This document shows positions 8,465 through 16,281 of a DNA stretch of 59,560 bases, piece by piece (positions within the stretch are counted from its first letter, which is position 1; each line of letters opens with the position of its first letter). Under the pieces are notes generated by a model, which was not told the DNA's origin, did not search any database, and saw only the letters and a program-made list of their open reading frames with translations. A program made the position numbers and the translations under genes. Origin of the DNA: Clostridiales bacterium (GTDB lineage: Bacteria; Bacillota; Clostridia; Christensenellales; CAG-138). The DNA lies in NCBI GenBank assembly GCA_012517905.1, contig JAAYUE010000006.1, forward strand, positions 1 through 59,560, written 5' to 3'.

Positions 8465-10972
8465 ATGTATATGCGCATGAAAAGAACGATGTTTCGAACC
8501 CGTGCCGCGGCGGCGACGATCGCCTGCCTGCTGCTGATTTTCTGCTTTGTTCCGGCTGCATCCGCGCATGCCGAGGCGGCGAAGATTCAGACCGGCCAGA
8601 CCGGCACGATCACAGACGAGTGTACGATTACGATGCCGGAAGAGCTCAGCGGCAAGGAGTATCGCATCACCGACGGGCTTGTGGAGAGCTATCAGTCTTT
8701 TACCAAGGGACAGACGATCACGGTCGGTCTGCCGGAGGGGGCGCAGGGCCTGTATCTGGAGTGGTATGACGCAACGAGCCAGTACACGGTGTCCCAGCTC
8801 GGCGCAGGCGGCGCCGTGCTCGCGGAAGAGGCCGCGAGTCCCTTTATCAACGCGTATTACCCGCTGGAGGCCGGGGCGTCCAGCGTCGTCGTTACGCTGC
8901 TCGGCAAAGCGTCGCTTTCCACGCTCGCCGTGTATGGCGAAGGGGACCTGCCCGCCGGCGTTCAGCAATGGCGCGAGGCCGGCTCGGCGGACCTGTTCGT
9001 CGTCGCGTCCACCTCGCTGACCGCGCTGGACGAGTTTTTCGGCGTGATCGCCACTTACGCCTGCAATCACGACATTCCCACGACGCTGGTCGTGATGTCC
9101 CGCTACAGCCGCAGCGCGCAGCAGGAGCTGCTCGCTGCGCTCTGGTATGCCGGCTATGACACCTATCCGATCTTCGGTGATTTCTATTGTGAAAACAACA
9201 GCCTTTACAACATGGTCCGCAGCGACTGGGGCAGAAAGACGACGCTGACCTTCCTGGAAGATCATATCGCCCGTCTCGCCCCGAAGGTGGTCGTATCGCA
9301 CATGGACGACGAAACCGCGCCGGACGGCGCGGCGCAGTTCACGGGCGAGTACGCCATCCGCGCGGCGGAGGACAGCGGCGTGCAGAAGCTCTACCTCGCA
9401 AGCGGGAGCGGAACCACGACGCTGGATTTCAACACGCCGCTCAACGGCTGCGGCGGCAGAACCGCACTGGAGCTTGCCGCCGATGCGTTCGCGCTCTGCA
9501 CCACGCGGCACGCCATCGAAAGCGAACTCATCCCCACGTCGTCCTTCCTGCTGGAATACAGCGACGTCGGGGACGATTCCGCGGGAAACGACCTGTTTGA
9601 ACACATCGATACCGCGTCGCTCGGCGGTTACGTCGACCCGACGCCCACGCCGACCCCGACTCCGGCGCCAACGCCGGAGCCGACGGAAGCGCCCGCCGCC
9701 GAGGCGGCCGCGCAGCCGGAGGCGACAAACGCGCCCGCGGCATCGAACGCGGGACCGGCGGTTTCTTTGCCGTCCTCGCCCGCGGTGCTCATCGGACTGC
9801 CCGCGGCGGGGCTGGTGCTGTCCATCATTCTGCTGCTCGCGTTCGGGCTTCGCCGCAGGCGCGGCCAGGTGCGCGGCGGAGCCGTCGCGCTGTCGCTGCT
9901 GCCGCTCGTGCTTGGCGTGCTCGCGTCCGGCGCGCTGTATCTGATCAGCCGGACGTCCGCGGAGCCGGAGACCGCCGCCGAGACGCCCGCGCCGACCGCG
10001 GAACTGACGCCGACGCCGACGCAGGAGCCTACGCCCGAGCCCACCCAGGAGCCGGCGGAGGAAGAGGAGATCGCCGCATCCGCCAGCGACGAGTATTACC
10101 GCGGCGCGGACGATCCGGCGGAAGTGATCGTCGTGGACGAGGAAACGGGACACTGGGAATATCGCAGCGACACGCTCTCCATCCTGATCGACCGCGTCGA
10201 GACGGAATACACCAACTATGGCGGAAAGACCTATCCGCTGGTTTACTTTGTGGCGCATATCCGCATGCGGGACGTCGACAGCTTCCGCACCGTGCAGGCG
10301 GCGGACAACCGCAACGGCGCGGGCGCCATCAAGCCCTGGATCCTTGCGCGGCGCAACAAGGCTGTGCTCATGATCACGGGGGACAATCTTGTCGAGAGCG
10401 ACAGCCAGTATAAGAGCATCCTCATCCGCGAAGGCAAGGTGTTTCTCGACAGCGCCAAGTGCGACACGCTCGCCATGTATCCGGACATGACCATGCGCAT
10501 CTATTCGCCCAAGGAGACGAACGCGAGCGAACTGCTCATGGACGGCGTGCGGGACGCGTTTTCCTTCGGCCCGACGCTGCTTCGCGACGGCGAAATCACC
10601 GAGGAGAACATCGACCATGTGCGCCGCATCGGAAACGAGACAAACCCGCGCACCGGCATCGGCATGATTGAACCGGGACACTTTGTGGCGATCGTCGTGG
10701 ACGGGCGGCAGAAGGAATACAGCTACGGCATGCGTCTCAGCGCGTTTTGCGAGCTGTTCATCAAAGAAGGCTGCACGGAGGCGTATAACCTCGACGGCGG
10801 CGTCTCGGCCTGCATGCTGTTCATGGGCGAGCAGCTCAACCGCCACGGCAACAAGCATGTCGGCACCGTGGAGGACACCTACCAGCGCCGCATTCCGGAC
10901 GGCCTCGTCTGGGGCTATTCCGGACAGGTGCCGTCAGAGGACGACCCGATCTATAACCGCGGCGAAGGCTGA
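8465..10972 (+). CDS. Second secreted PIG-L-like / phosphodiester glycosidase protein
   Basis: About 835 residues, a full-length paralogue of the product of 1942-4404 with the same order: signal peptide (CLLLIFCFVPAASAHAE), beta-rich region, LmbE-like region, TP-rich linker, two hydrophobic segments, TP-rich linker, C-terminal phosphodiester glycosidase domain with NPRTG, EPGHFVAIVVDGR and YNLDGG. The LmbE-like region is even more worn: the HPDDE position reads STSLTALDE, so deacetylase activity is very unlikely. The start is uncertain. ATG codons at 8465, 8477 and 8489 are in frame and none has a ribosome site; 8465 coincides with the predicted transcript start, so translation may be leaderless. 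Convergent with the SQ cluster to the right. Confidence 0.8.
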   Translation: MYMRMKRTMFRTRAAAATIACLLLIFCFVPAASAHAEAAKIQTGQTGTITDECTITMPEELSGKEYRITDGLVESYQSFTKGQTITVGLPEGAQGLYLEWYDATSQYTVSQLGAGGAVLAEEAASPFINAYYPLEAGASSVVVTLLGKASLSTLAVYGEGDLPAGVQQWREAGSADLFVVASTSLTALDEFFGVIATYACNHDIPTTLVVMSRYSRSAQQELLAALWYAGYDTYPIFGDFYCENNSLYNMVRSDWGRKTTLTFLEDHIARLAPKVVVSHMDDETAPDGAAQFTGEYAIRAAEDSGVQKLYLASGSGTTTLDFNTPLNGCGGRTALELAADAFALCTTRHAIESELIPTSSFLLEYSDVGDDSAGNDLFEHIDTASLGGYVDPTPTPTPTPAPTPEPTEAPAAEAAAQPEATNAPAASNAGPAVSLPSSPAVLIGLPAAGLVLSIILLLAFGLRRRRGQVRGGAVALSLLPLVLGVLASGALYLISRTSAEPETAAETPAPTAELTPTPTQEPTPEPTQEPAEEEEIAASASDEYYRGADDPAEVIVVDEETGHWEYRSDTLSILIDRVETEYTNYGGKTYPLVYFVAHIRMRDVDSFRTVQAADNRNGAGAIKPWILARRNKAVLMITGDNLVESDSQYKSILIREGKVFLDSAKCDTLAMYPDMTMRIYSPKETNASELLMDGVRDAFSFGPTLLRDGEITEENIDHVRRIGNETNPRTGIGMIEPGHFVAIVVDGRQKEYSYGMRLSAFCELFIKEGCTEAYNLDGGVSACMLFMGEQLNRHGNKHVGTVEDTYQRRIPDGLVWGYSGQVPSEDDPIYNRGEG

Positions 10973-10991
10973 CGGAAAACATCTGAAACAA

Positions 10992-11025
10992 ACGACAACG
11001 GCTCGCAATTGCGAGCCGTTGTCGT
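10992..11025. terminator. Bidirectional terminator, perfect palindrome
   Basis: A 34-bp perfect palindrome centred on GCAATTGC with arms ACGACAACGGCTCGCAA and its complement, followed by GTTGT. It separates the second glycosidase gene from the convergent end of the DUF4867 gene. Confidence 0.8.
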
Positions 11026-11063
11026 GTTGTCAGACGATGGAAGGATATCGCGGGCGGGACCGT

Positions 11064-11717
11064 TCAGTCCAGCCCGACGAGTGAGATGTTTTCGCCGAAA
11101 ACGCCGATCTTGCCGCCAAGCTCGACGCCGCGTCGGTTGTCCGGATGCACGAGCAGCCATTTGTTGACCGCGCGGAGCGTGCCCTCGATGCCGCCCGCAA
11201 GCGGCAGGTTGGTGCCCTCGGGCAGCAGGATGGCGGCGACGAACCGCCCGCCGGAGACGGGCAGGGGCGCAAGGTGCAGCGTATAAGGATGCAGCTCCAC
11301 CGCTTCGCCTGCCTGCAGATACAGCCCGAATGCACGGGCGGAATCGTAGGCGTCGTCATGGATGTCCGCATGGCTGCCGAGCAGCAGCACGACGTCCGTG
11401 CAGGCGACGACAACCTCCGCGGACTTGTGCCACTCCATGCCGTTCATGCGTGTGTTGCCGCCGTAGTTCCAGCCGGCTTGCATCGGCAGTTCGCCGAAGA
11501 CGCGCCGCGCGACGGCGTGCGCCGCGGGGGAAGCGCTCATGGCTTCGTCCCGGGGAATATAGGCGTTCGCCTCCTCGGGAACGATGGCCTTTGCCGCGGC
11601 GAGAAACGCGCCCGCGTCCACGTCCGCCCTGCGATAGAGGGCGTGCTCCGGCGTTTCCGCCAGAGACAGTATGGTCAGATGCGGATTGCCGCGCCTGAGC
11701 GCGTCCAGCGCGGTCAT
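11064..11717 (-). CDS. DUF4867 / cupin-like protein, partner of the sugar isomerase
   Basis: 217 residues with no signal peptide or membrane span. The C-terminal half (GEAVELHPYTLHLAP, FVAAILLPEGTN, LLVHPDNRRG) has the look of a cupin-type sugar-binding fold, and the whole resembles the DUF4867 family found beside fucose-isomerase-like genes. Its ATG overlaps the stop of the isomerase gene by four bases, so the two are translationally coupled and their products probably work together. As I recall, a DUF4867 gene of unknown role also accompanies SQ isomerase in the transaldolase-type SQ clusters of Bacillus; I am not certain of that. A mutarotase, accessory subunit or second isomerase activity are all possible. 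Confidence 0.6.
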   Translation of the reverse strand: MTALDALRRGNPHLTILSLAETPEHALYRRADVDAGAFLAAAKAIVPEEANAYIPRDEAMSASPAAHAVARRVFGELPMQAGWNYGGNTRMNGMEWHKSAEVVVACTDVVLLLGSHADIHDDAYDSARAFGLYLQAGEAVELHPYTLHLAPLPVSGGRFVAAILLPEGTNLPLAGGIEGTLRAVNKWLLVHPDNRRGVELGGKIGVFGENISLVGLD

Positions 11718-13027
11718 AGCACTTCCAGCCCTTTCAGCCTCGCAAAGATCGCCAGCGGCTTGCTGAAGTCGCCGTAGACCATGGACACGTGGTGCGCCAG
11801 CCCGCTGTACACCACGTCGTCCAGCAGGCGCTGCATCGGCTGCTCAAAGCGCACCTTGGCATAGGTGCCGGAGAGCTCCTTTGCCATGGGAGTCGCCTCG
11901 CCGCGGCGGTTGAACATGCGGTAATGCCCTTTGACGCTGTCGAGGCGGGACATATTGATCGGCCCGCTCTTCATGACGAATCCGGCGGTCACGCCCCTGC
12001 CGCCCGCGTGGTAGGTGTCCAGCGTGCAGCTGCAGACGCCGTCTCGCAGGTTGCAGGGCGCCACGCCGCAGTGCCACATCAGCGCTGAGTTGTCCTCGAT
12101 GTTCACCTGGGACAGGTCCGCCATAAACGGCGTTTCCGCGCCCGCGGCGCGGTGCGCAATCATCGTGATGGCGCAGTCGAGGTCGCCTTCGCAGCTGAGC
12201 AGCAGGTCGTCGCTCTGCACGACGCTCATCGCCGCGCAGGGCGCGATGCCGTAGCCCGCGGCGAACTCCGGCCAGCAGCGAAGCGCGACGGCCGTGAGCG
12301 AGCGCTCCGCGGCAAACGTGCGAAACTTTGCCGCGAGTTCGGCCACTTTCGTCTGCTTTTCCGCCGAGACGGAGGAGACGTCGAACGCGCCGAGCATGAC
12401 GGAGGTATACTGTTCGACCAGCTCGGGGTTTGCGGGCGTGTTCCAGAGGTCGGCAAGATCGTAATGATCGACGATCGCGCCGAATTTCTGATACATCGCC
12501 AGATCGTCCACGCCGACGTTGAAAAAGCCGTGCGCGTGCGAGCCGATGAGGCCGACGTGGCTGTCCTTGAGCGCGCGGATCATGCGGACGGCGTCTACCC
12601 AGTCCTCGTCGATCGCGCCGCCGACGGTGTAGGTGAAATCCGTCACGCCGCTTTTGACCATGTTGCTGGCGTTGAGATTGACGCCGCAGACGGAGTTGAG
12701 GCGGATCTTGCCGCCGTTGTACGGCAGCTCCGGCAGGGCCCAGAGCAGCAGTGGCTTGTCCGCGTATTTTTTGATCTCCAGCAGCAGGTGGCCGAGATGG
12801 AACGTGCCGCTGATGACGGCGATGCCGTCCACCTGCTCCGCCGCAAAGGTCCGACCGGCGGAAATCGCCTCGTCCGGCTCCATGATCGGCGATTCGATCG
12901 CGACGACGTCCACGCGCTCGAGCGCGCGCACATCGGCGAGGATGCCGCGGTAGAGCTCGGTAGCGGCGGGGTAATCGAACGTGTTTCGCATGAGGCATAC
13001 GATGCCCAGTTTGACCTGCTGTTTCAT
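11714..13027 (-). CDS. L-fucose/L-arabinose isomerase-like protein, candidate sulfoquinovose isomerase
   Basis: 437 residues of the FucI-like aldose-ketose isomerase superfamily (COG2407 type): N-terminal domain opening KLGIVCLMRNTFDYPAA, an Asp/Glu-rich metal region around CEGDLDCAITMI, and C-terminal segments MWHCGVAPCNL and TLDTYHAGGRGVTAG. These proteins use a divalent metal to interconvert aldoses and ketoses. In this cluster the natural reaction is SQ to 6-deoxy-6-sulfofructose, the step that must precede the transketolase, and isomerases of this general type are used in known SQ pathways (SqvD/SftI). The substrate is inferred from context. ATG at 13027 has GGGAG upstream; the gene starts 22 bp after the RpiB-like gene. 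Confidence 0.8.
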   Translation of the reverse strand: MKQQVKLGIVCLMRNTFDYPAATELYRGILADVRALERVDVVAIESPIMEPDEAISAGRTFAAEQVDGIAVISGTFHLGHLLLEIKKYADKPLLLWALPELPYNGGKIRLNSVCGVNLNASNMVKSGVTDFTYTVGGAIDEDWVDAVRMIRALKDSHVGLIGSHAHGFFNVGVDDLAMYQKFGAIVDHYDLADLWNTPANPELVEQYTSVMLGAFDVSSVSAEKQTKVAELAAKFRTFAAERSLTAVALRCWPEFAAGYGIAPCAAMSVVQSDDLLLSCEGDLDCAITMIAHRAAGAETPFMADLSQVNIEDNSALMWHCGVAPCNLRDGVCSCTLDTYHAGGRGVTAGFVMKSGPINMSRLDSVKGHYRMFNRRGEATPMAKELSGTYAKVRFEQPMQRLLDDVVYSGLAHHVSMVYGDFSKPLAIFARLKGLEVL

Positions 13028-13049
13028 AAGCGTTTACTCCCTTTGCGGT

Positions 13050-13520
13050 TTAAAACATGGTTTCTTCCAGCTTGCCGACCTGCTCGGCCGCGCTGGCCAG
13101 CCAGCCCTTGCGCCAGTCTTCGAGGTCCTGCAGCCAGTCCGTGGTCAAAAACGCCTCGGCCATCTTTACGCCCATCTCGGGGGCGACGATCCAGCCGCCC
13201 ATGGCGAGGATCTGCGCGTTGTTGATGGCGCGCGCCATCCTGGCGGAATAGACGCTTTCGCATGCGACGGCGTATACGCCTTTGTACTTGTTGGCGAGGA
13301 TGCTCATGCCCGCGCCCGTGCCGCAGACGATGATGCCGCGGTCGTATGCGCCGGACTGGATCTGTTCGGCGACGGCGGGGGCGACGAGGAAAAAGCCTTT
13401 GGCGTGTTCCGTATCGGTCGTGCCGAAATCGTCGAATTCGATGTTGTTGGCGATCAGGTATTGTTTGACGGCTTCCTTGAGGGTAAATCCGGACTTGTCC
13501 GAACCGATGGCGACTCTCAT
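13050..13520 (-). CDS. RpiB/LacAB-family isomerase, candidate 4-deoxy-4-sulfoerythrose isomerase (SqwI-like)
   Basis: 156 residues. The catalytic Cys66 in CGTGAGMSI is kept, at the same number as in E. coli RpiB. Two substitutions stand out: the ring-opening His99 of RpiB is Ile99 here (ARAINNAQILAMG against RQHND-type), and His9 in the usual SDHAGF is Lys9 (GSDKSGF). The sulfo-TK intermediate 4-deoxy-4-sulfoerythrose has no hydroxyl at C4 and cannot form a furanose ring, so loss of ring opening fits the proposed substrate. It would give 4-deoxy-4-sulfoerythrulose for the second transketolase round. ATG at 13520 has AAGGAGAA upstream. It lies between the transketolase and isomerase genes in one operon. 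Confidence 0.84.
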   Translation of the reverse strand: MRVAIGSDKSGFTLKEAVKQYLIANNIEFDDFGTTDTEHAKGFFLVAPAVAEQIQSGAYDRGIIVCGTGAGMSILANKYKGVYAVACESVYSARMARAINNAQILAMGGWIVAPEMGVKMAEAFLTTDWLQDLEDWRKGWLASAAEQVGKLEETMF

Positions 13521-13557
13521 ATGGTTGGTTCTCCTTGCGCGTGACGCGTTTTGATGA

Positions 13558-14499
13558 TTATTTCTTCTTTTTTGCGATGACTTCCCGGCAGGCGCCAACG
13601 ATGTCCTCTTTGGTCATACGGTAGCGCTGCTTGAGGTACGGAATCTTGCCGACCTCGCCAAAGGCGTTGTCCATGCCGATGGCGGTCATGACGGTCGGGC
13701 ATTCGGCGGAGAGCACCTCGGCTACGGCGGAATACAGTCCGCCGATCGTGCTGTGGTTTTCCGCGGTGACCACGCAGCCGGTCTTCTCTGCGGAGCGAAC
13801 GACGCTCTCGCGGTCGATGGGCTTGATGGTGTGGATGTTGATCAGCTCCGCGTCGATGCCCGCTTCCCGGAGCAGCGCGAGCGCCTCCACGCTCTCCTGC
13901 ACCATGATTCCGCTGGCAAATATTGTGACGTCCCTGCCTTCTTTGATCGTGTCCGCTTTGAAAAGATCAAATGTATAGCTTGCGTCAAACACGTCCGGTA
14001 GCGCCTTTCGGAACAACCGGATGTAGACCGGGCCTTCGTAGTCGCGGATGACGGGCATGGCTTTTTCGAGCTGGATGGCGTCCACGGGCTCGAAGATGAC
14101 CATGCCGACCAGCGAGCGGATCACGCCGATGTCCTCGAGGCCCATGTGCGTGCCGCCGTTGAGCTCGGCGGCGATGCCGGGGTCGGTGCCGACGATCTTC
14201 ACGTTTTGCCGCGCATAGCAGACGCTGATGGCGAGCTGGTCGCAGACGCGCCTCGTCGCAAACGGCGCAAACGTCGTAATATAGGGGATATACCCATAGC
14301 TGGCGAGACCGGCCGCGATGGATACCATGTTCGCCTCGGCGACGCCGCAGTCCATCGCGCGCTCGGAAAATTCCGCATGGATGCCCGTCGTGCCGCTGGC
14401 CTTGGCAAGGTCCGCGTCCACGAGGACGATGCGCTTATCCTGCTCCATCATCTGTTTCAGCGAGGTGGAAAACACCTCTCGCATTTCACGGCTGCTCAT
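13558..14499 (-). CDS. Split transketolase, C-terminal subunit (pyrimidine + C domain)
   Basis: 313 residues. The pyrimidine-binding domain carries the catalytic Glu in DCGVAEANMVSIAAGLA; the C-terminal domain follows from about residue 190 with ECPTVMTAIGMDNAF. The usual donor-site motif of split transketolases (GEDGxSHQxxED) is altered to ELNGGTHMGLED, which may reflect an unusual substrate. With the N-terminal subunit it moves two-carbon units from a ketose to glyceraldehyde 3-phosphate. Here it is proposed to act twice, on 6-deoxy-6-sulfofructose and 4-deoxy-4-sulfoerythrulose (SqwGH role). Start overlaps the upstream subunit's stop by four bases (14496-14499), with GAGGTGAAGC as ribosome site. 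Confidence 0.9.
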   Translation of the reverse strand: MSSREMREVFSTSLKQMMEQDKRIVLVDADLAKASGTTGIHAEFSERAMDCGVAEANMVSIAAGLASYGYIPYITTFAPFATRRVCDQLAISVCYARQNVKIVGTDPGIAAELNGGTHMGLEDIGVIRSLVGMVIFEPVDAIQLEKAMPVIRDYEGPVYIRLFRKALPDVFDASYTFDLFKADTIKEGRDVTIFASGIMVQESVEALALLREAGIDAELINIHTIKPIDRESVVRSAEKTGCVVTAENHSTIGGLYSAVAEVLSAECPTVMTAIGMDNAFGEVGKIPYLKQRYRMTKEDIVGACREVIAKKKK

Positions 14500-15311
14500 G
14501 CTTCACCTCGAATTTCTGCGATCGCGCGCTCGGCGTCTTCCATGGAAAACGGCATATTGTGGTTGCCCGCGCCCTTGTTCTCGACGAACGACACGCCCTT
14601 GCCCTTGATCGTCTTTGCGATGATCATGGTGGGCTTGTCCTGCGACTTGGCGGCCGCGATGGCCGCGTCGATCTGGGAGAGATCGTGTCCGTCGATCACG
14701 GCGACGTTCCAGTTGAAGCTGCGCCATTTGTCGTCCAGCGGGGCGACGTCGTTGACCTGGCTGACCGTGCCGTCGATCTGGAGGTTGTTGTAGTCCGTAA
14801 AGGCGATGAGGTTATTGAGCTTGTGGCTGCCGGCGAACATCGCCGCTTCCCAGATCTGCCCCTCCTGCGACTCGCCGTCGCCGATGATGGCGTAGATGGT
14901 GGCGCCGTCGTTTGCGAGCCTGGAGCCGGCCGCGACGCCGACCGCGCAGGAGAATCCCTGCCCGAGCGAGCCGGTGGTCATGTCGATGCCGACGGTTTTG
15001 TGCATGTCGCAATGGCTCGGCAGGTTGGTGCCGGAGGCGTTGAGCGTCAGGAGCTCTTCGCGGGGGAAATATCCGCGCACGGCGAGCGTGGCGTAGACCG
15101 CGGGACCCGCATGGCCTTTGCTGACGACAAGGCGGTCGCGCCCGGCCATCTGCGGGTGTTTCGGGTCGATGTTCATGTGCTTGAAGTACAGGCTGCAGAG
15201 AATTTCCGTGAGGGAGAGGCACCCGCCGATGTGCCCGACGCCGATGGAACCGATGCAGCGGACGGTCTCTTCGCGGATCTCGCGGCAGAGCGCTGTTCTG
15301 TCCTGGTTCAT
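14496..15311 (-). CDS. Split transketolase, N-terminal (thiamine diphosphate-binding) subunit
   Basis: 271 residues. The ThDP pyrophosphate/metal motif is GDGESQEGQIWEAA...DYNNLQ, and the family N-terminal motif is GHIGGCLSLTEILCSLYF. It pairs with the overlapping downstream subunit to form one transketolase. It is the first gene of a five-gene operon (both transketolase subunits, RpiB-like, isomerase, DUF4867) with its own promoter and an operator over the -10 region, separate from the transporter genes upstream. Start at 15311 is preferred because GGAAGGAAA lies just before it; the ATG at 15326 is inside that ribosome site. A generic pentose-phosphate enzyme is the alternative reading, but its partners argue for SQ. 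Confidence 0.9.
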   Translation of the reverse strand: MNQDRTALCREIREETVRCIGSIGVGHIGGCLSLTEILCSLYFKHMNIDPKHPQMAGRDRLVVSKGHAGPAVYATLAVRGYFPREELLTLNASGTNLPSHCDMHKTVGIDMTTGSLGQGFSCAVGVAAGSRLANDGATIYAIIGDGESQEGQIWEAAMFAGSHKLNNLIAFTDYNNLQIDGTVSQVNDVAPLDDKWRSFNWNVAVIDGHDLSQIDAAIAAAKSQDKPTMIIAKTIKGKGVSFVENKGAGNHNMPFSMEDAERAIAEIRGEA

Positions 15312-15324
15312 ACGATTTCCTTCC

Positions 15325-15347
15325 ATTAATTAAATACTTTAATCAAT
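15325..15347. promoter_or_regulatory. Operator A for the ROK repressor (inferred)
   Basis: 23-bp inverted repeat: left arm ATTAATTAAA, spacer TAC, right arm TTTAATCAAT (9 of 10 positions pair). It overlaps the -10 end of the transketolase promoter. Same length and 13 of 23 columns identical with the sites at 18850 and 29366. Confidence 0.7.
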
Positions 15348-15373
15348 ATACGCCTGCGAAACAACGCTGTCAA
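15345..15373 (-). promoter_or_regulatory. Promoter of the transketolase operon
   Basis: On the minus strand TTGACA (15373-15368), a 17-bp spacer and TATATT (15350-15345). Operator A covers the -10 edge and transcript start, a simple repression layout. Confidence 0.75.
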
Positions 15374-15377
15374 GCGT

Positions 15378-15395
15378 CCCGCAAAATTTTGCGGG
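15378..15395. repeat. 18-bp perfect palindrome after the permease gene
   Basis: CCCGCAAAATTTTGCGGG begins right after the stop codon of the second permease and ends four bases before the -35 box of the next promoter. It may be a weak terminator or a second regulator site; there is no U-run. Confidence 0.5.
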
Positions 15396-16265
15396 TCAGC
15401 CCTTGACCGCGCCGCTGGTGAGGCCGGAGACGATCTGTTTCTGGAAGATCATGTAACCGATGATGCTCGGTACGATGCTGATGACGATCGCCGCGTACAT
15501 CGACACGAAGTCGGTGGAAAACTGGTTGGTGAAATAGCGGATGCCGAGCTGGATCGTGCGCACGTTCTGCGAGGAGGTCAGGAGGTTTGCAAACACGAAC
15601 TCGTTCCAGCAGGTTAAAAACTGGAACGTCGCGGCGGTGACGATTCCGTTTTGCGACAGCGGCAGGATGATGCGGAAATACCGCCCGAAGAAGCCGCAGC
15701 CGTCGATATACGCCGCCTCCTCGATCTCGCGCGAGAGGCTGTCCATGAGTCCGCGGATGATGAAGGTGGACATCGGGATGCCGATGGCGCTGTAGAGCAG
15801 GATGAGGCCCGCGCGCGTGTTGTACAGCCCGATCTGGCTGATGATCACATAGTAGGGCACCATGAGCGCGTTGAGCGGCACGAGGATGCCCGCGGCAAAG
15901 AAGGTGAAGATCGCCTCGCGTCCCTTAAAGTGAAAGCGGGAGATGCAATAGGCCAGCATGCTCGCGCAGAGCACGTTGAGCACGGTGGACAGGCCGCCGA
16001 TGACGACGGAGTTGCCCATCATCTTGAGCAGACCGGACACTTTGAACGCGTTGATGTAGTTGCCGATCTGCCACACGGCGGGCAGGGAAAACGGATCGCC
16101 AAAGAGCTCCGTGTTCGTCTTGAAGGACGAGATGATCAGCCAGATCAGCGGAAAGAGCGTATAGAAGGCGAAGAAGAGCATCAGGATCCACTTCAGCACT
16201 TTGCCGAGGCCGGCTTTTGCCGCGTCTCCCGCGTTGAGATAGGCGGTTTCGTTGCGTTTCGTCAT
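15396..16265 (-). CDS. Carbohydrate ABC transporter permease (MalG type)
   Basis: 289 residues with six predicted membrane spans. The cytoplasmic EAA loop that contacts the ATPase is EEAAYIDGCGFFGRYFRIILPLSQ-like, near residues 190-212. It forms the channel with the MalF-type permease encoded 17 bp upstream, and with the binding protein should import the sugar substrate, here probably sulfoquinovose or its glyceryl glycoside. It is the last gene of the transporter operon; the next gene has its own promoter. No ATPase gene is in the window. Confidence 0.92.
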   Translation of the reverse strand: MTKRNETAYLNAGDAAKAGLGKVLKWILMLFFAFYTLFPLIWLIISSFKTNTELFGDPFSLPAVWQIGNYINAFKVSGLLKMMGNSVVIGGLSTVLNVLCASMLAYCISRFHFKGREAIFTFFAAGILVPLNALMVPYYVIISQIGLYNTRAGLILLYSAIGIPMSTFIIRGLMDSLSREIEEAAYIDGCGFFGRYFRIILPLSQNGIVTAATFQFLTCWNEFVFANLLTSSQNVRTIQLGIRYFTNQFSTDFVSMYAAIVISIVPSIIGYMIFQKQIVSGLTSGAVKG

Positions 16266-16281
16266 ATTCGGTTCCTCCCCC

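Noticed and set aside
8396-10858. 820-codon minus-strand frame opposite the second PIG-L/glycosidase gene
   Set aside because: Low-complexity Arg/Gly/Ala/Val translation without motifs; a shadow of a GC-rich gene.
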